NCBI RefSeq assembly: GCF_002909445.1
Contig: NZ_PPXC01000011.1
Span: forward strand, 1-64,000
Origin: Arthrobacter glacialis
GTDB lineage: Bacteria; Actinomycetota; Actinomycetes; Actinomycetales; Micrococcaceae
DNA length: 64,000 nt
Reading direction: 5' to 3'
Of this stretch, positions 10,846 to 19,610 are shown one piece after another. Under the pieces are notes generated by a model that saw nothing but the letters and a program-made list of their open reading frames with translations, was not told the origin of the DNA and made no database searches. The position numbers were made by a program, and so were the translations under genes. Each line of letters begins with the position of its first letter. The stretch's first letter is position 1.

Positions 10846-11601
10846 TCAGGTGCTCTGGCGCCGCAACGTCAAGGAAGCCAGCAACAAACCGGCCACCACA
10901 AAGGCGGCCACCACCATAAGGTCTGTCACCAGATCGGCGCTCGGATCTTTGTGGGCGGCAACTTCCTGCAAACCATCCACGGCAAAACTCAGCGGCAAAA
11001 CGTTGGAGATGGCCTCCAAAACACCGTTCATCTGATCACGTGCCACAAAGAGGCCACACAGCAGGATTTGCGGAATCACCACAACAGGCATGAACTGCAC
11101 CGCCTGAAACTCGGTGGTGGCAAACGCCGAACACAACAGCCCCAACGCCACACCCAGAACTGCCGTCAGCACGGAAATTAGCACCACCCAACCAGCATTT
11201 CCAGCGATCTTCAGCCCAAAAACCCAGTACGCGGTAGCCGCGGCCACCAAGGCTTGCAGACCGGCCATGATGGAAAATGCCAGGGCGTAGCCAAACAACA
11301 AGTCAGCCTTGTGGATGGGCGTTGTCAAAAGGCGTTCCAGCGTTCCCGAGGTCCGTTCCCGCAACATGGTGATGGAGGTGACAAGGAACATCACCACAAA
11401 CGGGAAAATGCCCAGCATCATCAACCCCACCCGGTCAAAGGTGCGTGGCTGCCCGGGGGCCAAGGCCTCGTTTTGGTACAGCCAATACACCAGTGCCAAC
11501 AGCACGGCGGGGACCACAAGGATCAGCCCAATGCTGCGGGGATCGCCCTTGAGCTGTCCCAGTACGCGAACACAGGTGGCCCACATCATCGAGAGATTCA
11601 T
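10846..11601 (-). CDS. ABC-2 type transporter permease
   Basis: A 251-residue integral membrane protein with about six membrane segments. The ABC-2 family signature is visible as MLRERTSGTLERLLTTPIHK after the second helix. Its ATG overlaps the stop of the ATPase gene (ATGA at 11598-11601), so the two are translated together and form an exporter of the DrrAB or NatAB type. The substrate is unknown; small hydrophobic compounds are typical for the family. Confidence 0.87.
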   Translation of the reverse strand: MNLSMMWATCVRVLGQLKGDPRSIGLILVVPAVLLALVYWLYQNEALAPGQPRTFDRVGLMMLGIFPFVVMFLVTSITMLRERTSGTLERLLTTPIHKADLLFGYALAFSIMAGLQALVAAATAYWVFGLKIAGNAGWVVLISVLTAVLGVALGLLCSAFATTEFQAVQFMPVVVIPQILLCGLFVARDQMNGVLEAISNVLPLSFAVDGLQEVAAHKDPSADLVTDLMVVAAFVVAGLLLASLTLRRQST

Positions 11602-12410
11602 GACGCGGCGCTTCCTTCGGATTCGGCTGCCTGGATGAGTCGCAGGAAGGCCAGCTCAAGATCGTCCGTCTCACCCTGGACGCGCAGTTGCCCGGGCGTC
11701 AGCTGTGCCAACAGCATGCCCTCCCGCAGGAGCAACAGCGAATCGCAATGCCCCGCCTCTTCCATGACGTGGCTGGAAATGATGAGCGTGGTGCCCTCCG
11801 CCGCCATCTCTGAAAACTGTTTCCACAGGTCAGCCCGCAGCACGGGATCCAGGCCCACAGTGGGTTCATCCAAGACCAGCAGCTTTGGCCTGCCCACCAG
11901 GGCGCAGGCCAGTGAGACGCGGCTGAATTGCCCGCCAGACAAATCCCCGGCCTTGCGTTTGGCAAACTCGCCCAACCCCACAGCCGCCAGCACAGCATGG
12001 GCGTCTTCCCTGCCGCGGCCATGCACAGCCCCAAAATAGCGCACATTGTCTACAACACTGAGGTCCTTGTACACGCTGGCTGCCTGGGTGACGTAGCCGA
12101 CGTCGTTCCTGTTCTGCAGGTCTCCTGCCGGACGTCCCAGAACACTGACCGTCCCCGCGGTAACTTTTTGGACGCCCACCAGCGCCCGCATCAAGGTGGT
12201 CTTTCCACTGCCAGACGGTCCCAGCAACCCCGTGATGCGGCCCTGCTGGATGTTGAAGGACACATTTGCCAGCACGGTGGTCTTGCCGCGGTGAACACGC
12301 AAGCCCTCAACGCTGACAGCGATGGGGCCGTTGGTGCCCGAGGGATTGGCAGGGACCGGGAGGGGGGCGAAAGGACCGTCGGGGGCGGGCAACTCTGCTT
12401 TGTGAGACAT
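11598..12410 (-). CDS. ABC transporter ATP-binding protein (ABC-2 exporter)
   Basis: A 270-residue ATPase with Walker A GPSGSGKT (residues 64-71), signature LSGGQFSRVS, Walker B LLVLDEPTVGLDP and the switch histidine in SSHVMEEA. A 35-residue Pro/Ala-rich extension precedes the domain. It partners the permease encoded immediately downstream with an ATGA overlap. The start at 12410 has GGAG about 8 nt upstream. Confidence 0.9.
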   Translation of the reverse strand: MSHKAELPAPDGPFAPLPVPANPSGTNGPIAVSVEGLRVHRGKTTVLANVSFNIQQGRITGLLGPSGSGKTTLMRALVGVQKVTAGTVSVLGRPAGDLQNRNDVGYVTQAASVYKDLSVVDNVRYFGAVHGRGREDAHAVLAAVGLGEFAKRKAGDLSGGQFSRVSLACALVGRPKLLVLDEPTVGLDPVLRADLWKQFSEMAAEGTTLIISSHVMEEAGHCDSLLLLREGMLLAQLTPGQLRVQGETDDLELAFLRLIQAAESEGSAAS

Positions 12411-12627
12411 CAGGGCTCCAAGATTGCAGGTGCATGAACCTATCCACTCAAACTAGACCCGCCGTGAACAGCTGTCCAGCAAAGCCCCCACCAGAAGACA
12501 TATTCGCAGACACGGTGGAAATGCTTGAAGTTGTGCACGGTCGCCACGTAGTTTGGCAGAGGCTGCACTAGCAAAGTGCGCATTCCATATTCATGTGGAA
12601 TTGAAGTGAACTGAAAGGACCTACCTC

Positions 12628-12852
12628 ATGGCAGTTTCGGTTAATTTGGCAAAGGCACTCGACAAGGAATTCGAGGACAAGTCATTGGACGTAATTCTCG
12701 ACGCCTCACCGGCGGCGCTGGCTGGCATCACTGACGCCAAGGCAGCGGCTCTGAAGGAACTTCTAGGCATTAAAACAATTCGCGAGCTGGGCAGCAATAA
12801 GTTCTTCGCAGTCGCCGGGGTACTGGTGGCCCTGGAAAACAAATCAGGCTAG
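12628..12852 (+). CDS. Small conserved protein of unknown function
   Basis: A 74-residue, probably cytoplasmic protein (MAVSVNLAKALDKEFEDKSL...). Its second half reads as two short helices separated by a turn (LGIKTIRELGSNKFFAVAGVLVALE), resembling helix-hairpin-helix-like modules that follow nucleic-acid or protein partners. AAAGGA lies upstream of the ATG. The 217-bp stretch before it shows only a small inverted repeat TTCCA/TGGAA and no gene. It is followed by a strong nested inverted repeat. The function is not recognised. Confidence 0.7.
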   Translation: MAVSVNLAKALDKEFEDKSLDVILDASPAALAGITDAKAAALKELLGIKTIRELGSNKFFAVAGVLVALENKSG

Positions 12853-12853
12853 T

Positions 12854-12917
12854 CCCTGATCTCTCCCCATGTGCAGCCGCTGGCGCGTCTGCACATGGGG
12901 ACCCCTCGAGATCAGGG
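12854..12917. terminator. Nested double inverted repeat, likely terminator
   Basis: The outer arms CCCTGATCTC (12854-12863) and GAGATCAGGG (12908-12917) enclose inner arms TCCCCATGTGCAG (12864-12876) and CTGCACATGGGGA (12889-12901). The structure has about 23 paired bases with a 6-base bulge (CCCCTC) on the right side. It begins directly after the stop of the small gene. Confidence 0.65.
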
Positions 12918-12980
12918 GCCCATAGGTGGGTGGACCCCTCGGGCGTGTGGGCCCATAGGTGGGTGGGGGCCTCGGGTGCG
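12916..12980. repeat. 33-bp period tandem repeat upstream of proS
   Basis: The 18-mer GGGCCCATAGGTGGGTGG occurs exactly at 12916-12933 and again at 12949-12966, separated by similar CCTCGGG-rich spacers. A degenerate third unit begins near 12982. The first unit overlaps the right arm of the nested terminator. The rest of 12980-13111 holds only the probable proS leader. Confidence 0.8.
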
Positions 12981-13111
12981 TGGGACCAGCCGTGTTTGCG
13001 CCCCTCCTCGCGGGCGCGTGTGCCATCGCATTGCTTGAACCGGTAGATTAGAGTCCGTGCGTCTGTATCGACGACGGCACCTACCAACTTCAAGAAATGG
13101 AAAATTCGCCC

Positions 13112-14905
13112 GTGGCACTTCGCCTTTCCACACTCTTTTTACGTACCCTGCGTGAAGATCCCGTCGACGCCGAAGTGGACAGCCACAGGCTCCTGCTGCG
13201 TGCCGGCTACATCCGCCGCGCGGCGCCGGGCATCTACACGTGGCTCCCTCTGGGCCTGCGCGTGCTGCGCAAGGTTGAAACCATTGTGCGCGAAGAGATG
13301 GACGCGATCGGTGCCCAGGAAGTCCACTTCCCGGCTTTGCTGCCCAAGGAGCCCTACGAGCAGACCAACCGTTGGCAGGAATACGGTGACGGCATCTTCC
13401 GTCTCCAGGACCGCAAGGGTGCTGACTACCTGCTGGCCCCAACGCACGAGGAAATGTTCACGCTGCTGGTCAAGGACCTGTACTCCTCGTACAAGGACCT
13501 GCCGCTGAGCCTGTACCAGATCCAGAACAAGTACCGCGACGAGGCCCGTCCCCGTGCAGGCCTCCTGCGCGGTCGCGAGTTCATCATGAAGGATTCCTAC
13601 TCCTTTGACATTGACGACGCCGGACTGGAAGCCAGCTACATGGCCCACCGCGGTGCCTACTTGCGTATTTTTGAGCGTCTGGGCCTGGAAATCATCCCGG
13701 TTGCAGCCACGGCTGGTGCCATGGGTGGTTCCAAGAGTGAAGAGTTCTTGCACCCCATGGCCATCGGCGAGGATACTTTTGTGCGCTCGGACGGCGGTTA
13801 CGCTGCCAACGTTGAGGCTGTCACCACTGTCGTGCCCGAAGAGATTGATTTCAGCAACGCAGCTGCAGCCCTTGTCCGCGACACCCCGGACACACCCACC
13901 ATTGACACCTTGGTGGACGCCGCAAACCAGCTCGCACCGCGTGCCGAAGGCGCTTGGACGGCTGCCGACACGTTGAAGAACGTGGTCCTGGCCATTGACC
14001 TGCCCACGGGCGAGCGCCAGATTGTTGTTGTTGCCCTGCCGGGTGACCGCGACGTTGACCTCAAGCGCATCGAAGCCAACATTGGCACGCACCTTTCCAT
14101 CGGCGGTGAAGTTGGTGTTGAAGCTGCCGGCGAAGCGGACTTGAAGAAGCACCCGGGCCTCATCAAGGGCTACATTGGCCCTGGCCTGAGCCTGGCTGCA
14201 GCTGTCTTGGGTACCGAAGCTGCCACCAAGCTGCTGTTCCTTGTTGATCCCCGCGTAGTATCGGGCACCAGCTGGATCACCGGCGCCAACGAAGAAGGCA
14301 AGCACGTGTTCGGCCTTGTCGCTGGCCGCGACTTCACCTGGGACGGCACCATCGAGGCCGCCCAAGTTCGTGAAGGCGATCCCGCCCCGGACGGATCCGG
14401 ACCCCTGGAAACAGCCCGTGGCATTGAAATGGGCCACATCTTCGCCCTGGGCACCAAGTACAGCAAGGCCATGGACCTGAAGGTCTTGGACCAGAACGGC
14501 AAGCTCGCCGTTGTCACGATGGGTTCCTACGGCATCGGAGTCACCCGTGCAGTTGCTGCCTTGGCCGAATCCAACCACGACGACAAGGGCCTGATCTGGC
14601 CCTCCAACGTTGCTCCCGCCCACGTGCACGTGGTGGCAGTGGGTCGCGGCGAGGAAATCTTCGACACGGCAGCCCAGCTGACCGCCGATCTGGAAGCTGC
14701 CGGACTGGAAGTCATTTACGATGACCGTCCCAAGGTTTCTCCCGGCGTGAAGTTCGGCGACGCTGAACTCCTCGGTGTCCCCACCATCCTGGCCGTGGGC
14801 CGCGGACTGGTGGACGGCGTCGTGGAGATCAAGAACCGCGCCACAGGTGTTGCCGAGAACGTGGCAGTGGCCGAGGCCGTTCAGTACATCCTCGACCAGC
14901 AGTAA
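13112..14905 (+). CDS. proS: Prolyl-tRNA synthetase
   Basis: A class II aminoacyl-tRNA synthetase of about 597 residues that charges tRNA-Pro. Motif 1 surroundings ([16 protein letters not shown]), motif 2 ([23 protein letters not shown], shown in part) and motif 3 ([11 protein letters not shown]) are present, as is the bacterial-type editing insertion with [11 protein letters not shown]. The C-terminal anticodon-binding domain contains [16 protein letters not shown] place the start at GTG 13112, where related proteins begin [12 protein letters not shown]; an ATG at 13097 adds five residues. Neither has a strong ribosome site. The gene ends 10 bp before a palindromic repeat that can act as terminator. 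Confidence 0.95.
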   Translation: MALRLSTLFLRTLREDPVDAEVDSHRLLLRAGYIRRAAPGIYTWLPLGLRVLRKVETIVREEMDAIGAQEVHFPALLPKEPYEQTNRWQEYGDGIFRLQDRKGADYLLAPTHEEMFTLLVKDLYSSYKDLPLSLYQIQNKYRDEARPRAGLLRGREFIMKDSYSFDIDDAGLEASYMAHRGAYLRIFERLGLEIIPVAATAGAMGGSKSEEFLHPMAIGEDTFVRSDGGYAANVEAVTTVVPEEIDFSNAAAALVRDTPDTPTIDTLVDAANQLAPRAEGAWTAADTLKNVVLAIDLPTGERQIVVVALPGDRDVDLKRIEANIGTHLSIGGEVGVEAAGEADLKKHPGLIKGYIGPGLSLAAAVLGTEAATKLLFLVDPRVVSGTSWITGANEEGKHVFGLVAGRDFTWDGTIEAAQVREGDPAPDGSGPLETARGIEMGHIFALGTKYSKAMDLKVLDQNGKLAVVTMGSYGIGVTRAVAALAESNHDDKGLIWPSNVAPAHVHVVAVGRGEEIFDTAAQLTADLEAAGLEVIYDDRPKVSPGVKFGDAELLGVPTILAVGRGLVDGVVEIKNRATGVAENVAVAEAVQYILDQQ

Positions 14906-14915
14906 CACCACAACT

Positions 14916-14977
14916 GGCCCGCAGAAAACGGCGAAAATTCGCTATTTTGGCGCGATTTTCGGCGTTTTCTGCGGGCC
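14916..14977. repeat. Short-form palindromic repeat, copy 1
   Basis: The left arm starting GGCCCGCAGAAAACG (14916) pairs with the right arm ending CGTTTTCTGCGGGCC (14977), giving a stem of about 25 bp with few mismatches. Sixty-one bases (14918-14978) are identical to 15240-15300. It lies just after proS and can also end its transcript. Confidence 0.85.
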
Positions 14978-14990
14978 ACTTTGAGTTGCC

Positions 14991-15120
14991 TTGGCTATGC
15001 GCAGCGCTGGCAGCCAGCGAGGCGCAGCTTGGTCACTGGCGCCACGCTAGGGGACTGCAGTGCGCATGAGCAAAGCTATGTCAGGGTATGCGCCGCACTC
15101 GTGTCTAGGGCGGCGCATAA
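14991..15120. repeat. 130-bp TATGCGC-type repeat, copy A
   Basis: It begins TTGGCTATGC and ends GGCGCATAA. It aligns without gaps to 46841-46970 over 130 bases at roughly two thirds identity by eye, with conserved blocks AGCCAGCG, GGCGCAGCT, CAGTGCGCATG and CAAAG. The 3' end is a hairpin TATGCGCCGC...GCGGCGCATA. No protein-coding role is apparent. Bases 15121-15233 hold no recognised feature. Confidence 0.75.
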
Positions 15121-15233
15121 CCTAGGGCGGCCCTTGCTCACGGTGCAACCTCAACTAGGCATCGTCAATAACGATGATTTGATACTGCGCCAGAAGAATT
15201 ATCGCTTGCCACGGCAAGGACGAAGCGATCACG

Positions 15234-15303
15234 AACTGACCCGCAGAAAACGGCGAAAATTCGCTATTTTGGCGCGATTTTCGGCGTTTTCTGCGGGCCA
15301 GTT
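15234..15303. repeat. Short-form palindromic repeat, copy 2
   Basis: AACTGACCCGCAG at the left and CTGCGGGCCAGTT at the right bound a long hairpin whose core is identical to copy 1. It ends 21 bases before the start of the TauE-type gene, so a transcript reading into that gene from upstream would pass through the hairpin. Confidence 0.85.
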
Positions 15304-15324
15304 GCCATGAATGAGGGGGGACGA

Positions 15325-16125
15325 ATGATTTCCGGTTTTGAAGACATCACCACTGCGACGATTCTGTTGATCATTGTGGCCGGCTTTGCTGCCGGCTGGA
15401 TCGACGCCGTGGTGGGCGGCGGCGGACTGCTGCAGCTGCCTGTGGTGCTCATGATCCCGGGGATCACTCCGGTCCAGGCTCTGGCCACGAACAAGATGGG
15501 CTCCATCTTTGGCACGGCCACCAGCTCGGTGACGTACTACAGACGCGTCAAACCTGACATGCGCACGGCCCTGCCCATGGCCGGGGTGGCGCTGTTGGGC
15601 AGCCTTGGCGGTGCAGTGGTGGCCGCCAGCCTGCCAGGTTCAGTGTTCAAGCCCATTATTGTTGTGGCCTTGGTGGTGGTGCTTCTCTTCACGGCCTTCA
15701 AACCCAACATCGGCGAACTGACGGCGCTGCGCCACTCTGGCCACAAGCACTACGTTGTGGCTGTCTGCATTGGTGGTCTGATTGGTTTTTACGACGGCCT
15801 CATTGGGCCGGGCACTGGCTCCTTTTTGGTCATAGCCATGGTCAGCCTCATGGGTTACGCCTTCCTGGAAGCGAGTGCCAAGGCCAAAATCGTCAATCTG
15901 GCAACCAACGCCGGTGCCCTCATGTTCTTCCTGCCCCACGGTTCGCTGCTGTGGGGAGTGGGCCTGGTCCTCGGCGCGGCCAACATGGCTGGCGGCTATC
16001 TCGGCGCCCGGACAGCTGTGAAACAAGGCAGCAAGTTCATCAGGATTGTGTTCCTGGTGGTGGTGGGAGCGCTGATCATCAAACTGGGTCTTGATGTCTG
16101 GAACGAAAACATCGTTAATAGATAG
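15325..16125 (+). CDS. TauE/SafE family sulfite/anion exporter
   Basis: A 266-residue membrane protein with about eight hydrophobic segments in two repeats. It shows the family motifs AGWIDAVVGGGGLLQLPVVL near the N-terminus and DGLIGPGTGSFLVIAM in the second half. Members export sulfite, sulfoacetate or related organic anions. The start at ATG 15325 is preferred because AGGGGGG lies 4 nt upstream; an ATG at 15307 is also in frame. It stands alone, preceded by palindromic repeats and followed by a pseudogene. Confidence 0.88.
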   Translation: MISGFEDITTATILLIIVAGFAAGWIDAVVGGGGLLQLPVVLMIPGITPVQALATNKMGSIFGTATSSVTYYRRVKPDMRTALPMAGVALLGSLGGAVVAASLPGSVFKPIIVVALVVVLLFTAFKPNIGELTALRHSGHKHYVVAVCIGGLIGFYDGLIGPGTGSFLVIAMVSLMGYAFLEASAKAKIVNLATNAGALMFFLPHGSLLWGVGLVLGAANMAGGYLGARTAVKQGSKFIRIVFLVVVGALIIKLGLDVWNENIVNR

Positions 16126-16202
16126 CAGCCATGGAGTCCTTGACTGATTCTTCCCGTCAAATACAGTGATTGCATAGTGGAATCACAGGTGAAAGTGAAG
16201 CG

Positions 16203-16362
16203 ATGACCGTACGCGCCGACCTGAACAGCTCTCTCGACGGGTACACCACAACCACCGATCAAACCCCCGAGCATCCGTTCGGCCACGGTGGTGAGCGACT
16301 TCCTCCAAGCCGGACTCATTGACCAACTCCACGTGGCAATCAACCCCATCCTGAGCACCTGA
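16203..16362 (+). pseudogene. Remnant of a RibD C-terminal/DHFR-family reductase gene
   Basis: The start reads MTVRADLNSSLDGYTTTTDQ, the typical N-terminus of small dihydrofolate-reductase-like proteins, and continues to EHPFG. In another frame from 16285 it reads TVVSDFLQAGLIDQLHVAIN and then PILST and a stop, which is the family's usual C-terminal strand region. Intact members are about 180-200 residues, so most of the middle is missing and the ends are out of frame. The stop lies 3 nt from the end of the convergent kinase gene. Confidence 0.75.
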
Positions 16363-16365
16363 GCC

Positions 16366-17349
16366 CTAGTACAGCACCTTGAGTTGCTGTGCTTCCGGCA
16401 GGCCAGGGAGTGTTCTGCCGGCCAGGGTGCTGGCCACCCACAGTGACCGCTGGGCGTCGTCGTGCGCCGACTCCTCCACATAGCACAGCGCATTTTCCAC
16501 TTCCCGCACCACTGACCACTGCACAGCAAGCTCCTCGTCCAACCCCGCCGCGTTGGCCAATTGGGATGCTCGACGGCGGAGCCCGGCTTCGGGGTTGCGT
16601 GCAGGTAGGTCTCGGAGACGGTTCCAAAGGCACGGTGCAACAGCAAATTCGGCGTCGCCAAGCTGGGCCTGCGGATCGATGGCCAGGTACTCATTGCCGT
16701 CGAGGCGGGCCAAAACATTCAGGTAGTGCAAATCTGTGTGAACCAGGACGTCATTGCTGCTCCGCCGGCCAACAACCCCACGGATCTGGCAGACTTCCAA
16801 AGCCGCTTCCAAGAGCCACCGGGGGAACGGCTCACTAAGATCGGCCCATCGTTGGGGCAATTCGTCGCAGTATCTTTCGGCGGTGGCAGCAATCGCAGGG
16901 ATCTGGGGCCATTGTGGGCGGGCGTCGGGCCGAATGCTGAGGGCTTTGACTAGCCCACCCCACGTGGCAACCGCCTCATCCATGGGCAGCTCCAGCAAGG
17001 AACGGTTTACATCCAGCCGCTCCATGAGGATGGCACCCAAGGCTTCATCGCTGGCCAAAACGCGCACAGTTCCGTGACCGTCCCAGAGTTTTAGCGCAAC
17101 CGGTTCCAATAATGCTTCCTCGTAGGGGAATGCCACCTTCAAGGCGGCGGTTCCTCCGGCGTGTGTGAGCACGGGAATGACCACGCCGGTGTGGCCGTGC
17201 CACGGCAGGGCACCCAGGGGCACATCCACACGGAGTTCCCATTGCTCCAGAGCCTGCCGGATGAATCCGGGCAGGTTTCTCAACCACAGCCGTCCCTCGT
17301 GACTTCCACGGTGGCGCAATTGCAAGGGTTCGGGAATCACTACGCTCAT
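16366..17349 (-). CDS. Aminoglycoside/hydroxyurea phosphotransferase-like kinase (APH family)
   Basis: A 327-residue protein of the APH(6)/hydroxyurea-kinase type, which would phosphorylate an aminoglycoside-like or other small hydroxyl substrate with ATP. The catalytic loop LVHTDLHYLNVLA carries the Asp and Asn, and AIDPQAQLGDAEF supplies the metal-binding Asp. An N-lobe Lys sits in TAALKVAFP. The start is placed at ATG 17349; a GTG two codons upstream is possible. TAAACT 13 nt upstream may be the -10. Whether it gives resistance cannot be told from sequence. Confidence 0.8.
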   Translation of the reverse strand: MSVVIPEPLQLRHRGSHEGRLWLRNLPGFIRQALEQWELRVDVPLGALPWHGHTGVVIPVLTHAGGTAALKVAFPYEEALLEPVALKLWDGHGTVRVLASDEALGAILMERLDVNRSLLELPMDEAVATWGGLVKALSIRPDARPQWPQIPAIAATAERYCDELPQRWADLSEPFPRWLLEAALEVCQIRGVVGRRSSNDVLVHTDLHYLNVLARLDGNEYLAIDPQAQLGDAEFAVAPCLWNRLRDLPARNPEAGLRRRASQLANAAGLDEELAVQWSVVREVENALCYVEESAHDDAQRSLWVASTLAGRTLPGLPEAQQLKVLY

Positions 17350-17506
17350 GGACACACCCCGAGTTTAGTCGCAGTCTCTGTCTCAAGCCCTCCGGCGTCG
17401 AACAAGCACGGAACGACCCGACCAGTCCGCCGGAGCCAAGCAAATTTCGGATCGCGAAGGTGGCCGCGGTCCAGCCGGTGATGGCCGGGGCGTTCTTCGC
17501 GGGACG

Positions 17507-19441
17507 CTATGGCGTTGCGGTTGCGGACGGAGGAAGCGTCGCGGCCAGCCCCGGCAGGGCACCCACGGTGCCTCCCCAAAACGCCTGTTTCTGGGCTGAA
17601 TCCAACAACCAGGCAACGGAAATTTCGCGCAGATTGCTGGGGTTCGACGGCTCCTGGCTCGGTGTCGACGGGGCGGGTTCAGCCGAGGCAGCACCTGCCG
17701 TTGGCGTGACGGCGGAGGAGCTCTGGGCAAGACTTAGCGCGGCAAGATCACCGTAGATGGCGCTCAGTTCGCCTTCCAAGCGGGCCAGAGCTTTTGCCGG
17801 TGCTGAGGTGAATGATGAATCCAACCCGAAACCCGCAACAGGGGTGGCCAGGGGCAGGCACCTGAGCTCAAGTTCCGCATTGAGTACCTGCAGTTTCCGC
17901 TTATGCCCTGCCAGCAACGTCGCCGAGCTGGAAAATTGCGGTTCAGCGAAGCGGGTTGTGGCTACTTGGTAGGCGTAGACAGCCTTTTGTTCCCCCATGG
18001 CGCCAGCACGCAGGGCGGCATCGATGGTTGCGCCAGGACGGGGTTCCAGCGTGGATTTACAGGTTGGTCCCACAGCTGCGGGGAAGTCGACGCGAGCCGG
18101 CAGGAACTGTGATGGTTGCGGCGTGGTGCCCACAGCCGTGCTGAGGTTTTGGCTCTGCAGTAGTTGGCTGGTTCCCGCGGCCGCAAAAACTCGCCCCATG
18201 GCGTAGTCGGCGGTCATCGCGTTGCTCAGCAACGCTTCACCACTGGCGTGCAGGGCCGCAGTGAACTGAGCCAGTGTTGGGGGAGCGGGAGTGGCTGTGG
18301 GTGTGGTGGTGCTGGCCGGTAAACCGTCGCCAAGTGCGGCAGCCTGGACGGCCAAATCCACGGCCGTTTGGCTCAGAATGTCCTGAACCGTGACACTGCC
18401 CACGGAGCCGCCCAAGTGGCTGGCCTGGGCTAGGAGCAGCGTTGTTTGCTCCCAGGTGCGCTGCCGGTTTGCCTCCGTCTGGGAAGGGCCAACAGCTGCC
18501 TCGTCGTGTCCGGTGAGCACGGTTCCCATGCCTACCACCACAAGCGAAATGACCAGCAGAAAAAATAGTCCACGCGCGAACGAGGCAAACTTGCCTCTGC
18601 GCTGGCCCCGACGCCTGCCGGGCTGTTCCTGAGGCTGCTGACCGGCGCCGGGCTCTGCGATGATGCGGCCCGATTCGGGCACCGGTGCGGCCGTCAGCGC
18701 CTGAGCTGCTGCGGTTGCCGCAGGCGATGCAACGGCGGCCCCGGTCATGGGCCCTTGCTCTGCCAGGCGCCTTTCGCGACGGGAAAGCGGAACCGCAGCC
18801 TCCGTTACGGGCTGCTCCGCAAGAGCTGTATCGGCTGCTTCAGTCTCGTCGGCAACTGCTTCGGGCTCAAGGGCATCGACAGCAGGTTTCTGTGTTGCAT
18901 CGTCCCCGGGCGCATCGGCAGAGACCGTTGCCGTCTCCTCGGACGGGTCAGCCGACGCGCCTGCAAATTTGCTTGCCACGGTATTTGGAGTCACGGCGGC
19001 CTGTGCGTCAGCAGCCCCGTCTTCTGATGCCGGTTCCTCCGCTGCGTTGGTTTCGGCGGGCCGAGCGTCAACTACTTCAATCTCTGACGCAGGTTCGTCG
19101 CTAGACTCGGGTTCGCGCAAAGCTGGGGGATCGGCGTCAGGGGAGTGGCCGTCCGGTGCCGGCGACTCTGATTCTTGCAGTGTGGGCTCGCTCAACGGCG
19201 ATTCAGCCAACGCCGATTCTTGGGCGGACTGCACCGGGGCAGGTGCAGGCACCAGCGTTCCATCAGCGCCAACAACCAACAGGGCCGGCACACTGGAAAG
19301 TGACGTGGCGGGAGCGCCGGCAGGAGCCGTGGCCCGGCGGGGGCCCTTGCGCGATGGCCTGGCCGCCCCTGCATGGGTGTCAGGAACCGTCACAGCGGGG
19401 GCGTCGGCGCAGGAATCGGCCGGAGAATGTGGATTGCTCAC
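17507..19441 (-). CDS. DUF4439-domain protein with long low-complexity N-terminus and one membrane anchor
   Basis: A 644-residue protein. Residues 1-280 are Ala/Glu/Ser/Pro-rich and acidic with no clear fold, ending in a basic stretch RRRGQRRGK. One membrane helix (LFFLLVISLVVVGMGTVL) follows, then an extracytoplasmic C-terminal part with a ferritin-like DUF4439 domain, recognisable by the helix AGAMGEQKAVYAYQV. It diverges from rimP, a neighbourhood commonly seen for such genes in actinobacteria. The GTG start at 19441 lacks a clear ribosome site. The function is unknown. The 157-bp interval 17350-17506 on its downstream side shows nothing notable. Confidence 0.8.
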   Translation of the reverse strand: MSNPHSPADSCADAPAVTVPDTHAGAARPSRKGPRRATAPAGAPATSLSSVPALLVVGADGTLVPAPAPVQSAQESALAESPLSEPTLQESESPAPDGHSPDADPPALREPESSDEPASEIEVVDARPAETNAAEEPASEDGAADAQAAVTPNTVASKFAGASADPSEETATVSADAPGDDATQKPAVDALEPEAVADETEAADTALAEQPVTEAAVPLSRRERRLAEQGPMTGAAVASPAATAAAQALTAAPVPESGRIIAEPGAGQQPQEQPGRRRGQRRGKFASFARGLFFLLVISLVVVGMGTVLTGHDEAAVGPSQTEANRQRTWEQTTLLLAQASHLGGSVGSVTVQDILSQTAVDLAVQAAALGDGLPASTTTPTATPAPPTLAQFTAALHASGEALLSNAMTADYAMGRVFAAAGTSQLLQSQNLSTAVGTTPQPSQFLPARVDFPAAVGPTCKSTLEPRPGATIDAALRAGAMGEQKAVYAYQVATTRFAEPQFSSSATLLAGHKRKLQVLNAELELRCLPLATPVAGFGLDSSFTSAPAKALARLEGELSAIYGDLAALSLAQSSSAVTPTAGAASAEPAPSTPSQEPSNPSNLREISVAWLLDSAQKQAFWGGTVGALPGLAATLPPSATATP

Positions 19442-19610
19442 AACTGTAAATCATCTCATGGTTGCTTCGACAACCCGGTACTGAAAGGGCCTGTGCCGGC
19501 AAAGTTGCGCAGGAGTGCGTTCATACTCACACCCATTCCGTTCAGCGGCATGCCCGGAAACTCGGTAGTCTATATATCTACAACATCATCAATAGGGAGG
19601 CGTGCGTCCA

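Noticed and set aside
13139-14911. Very long open frame on the minus strand opposite proS (590 codons)
   Set aside because: It mirrors proS almost exactly, has no ribosome site or recognisable motif, and is Gly/Val/His-rich as expected for the antisense of a high-GC gene.
14775-14984. Short frame running from the end of proS into the palindrome
   Set aside because: Its end simply translates the repeat; similar peptides appear at other copies because the DNA is repeated, not because a protein is conserved.
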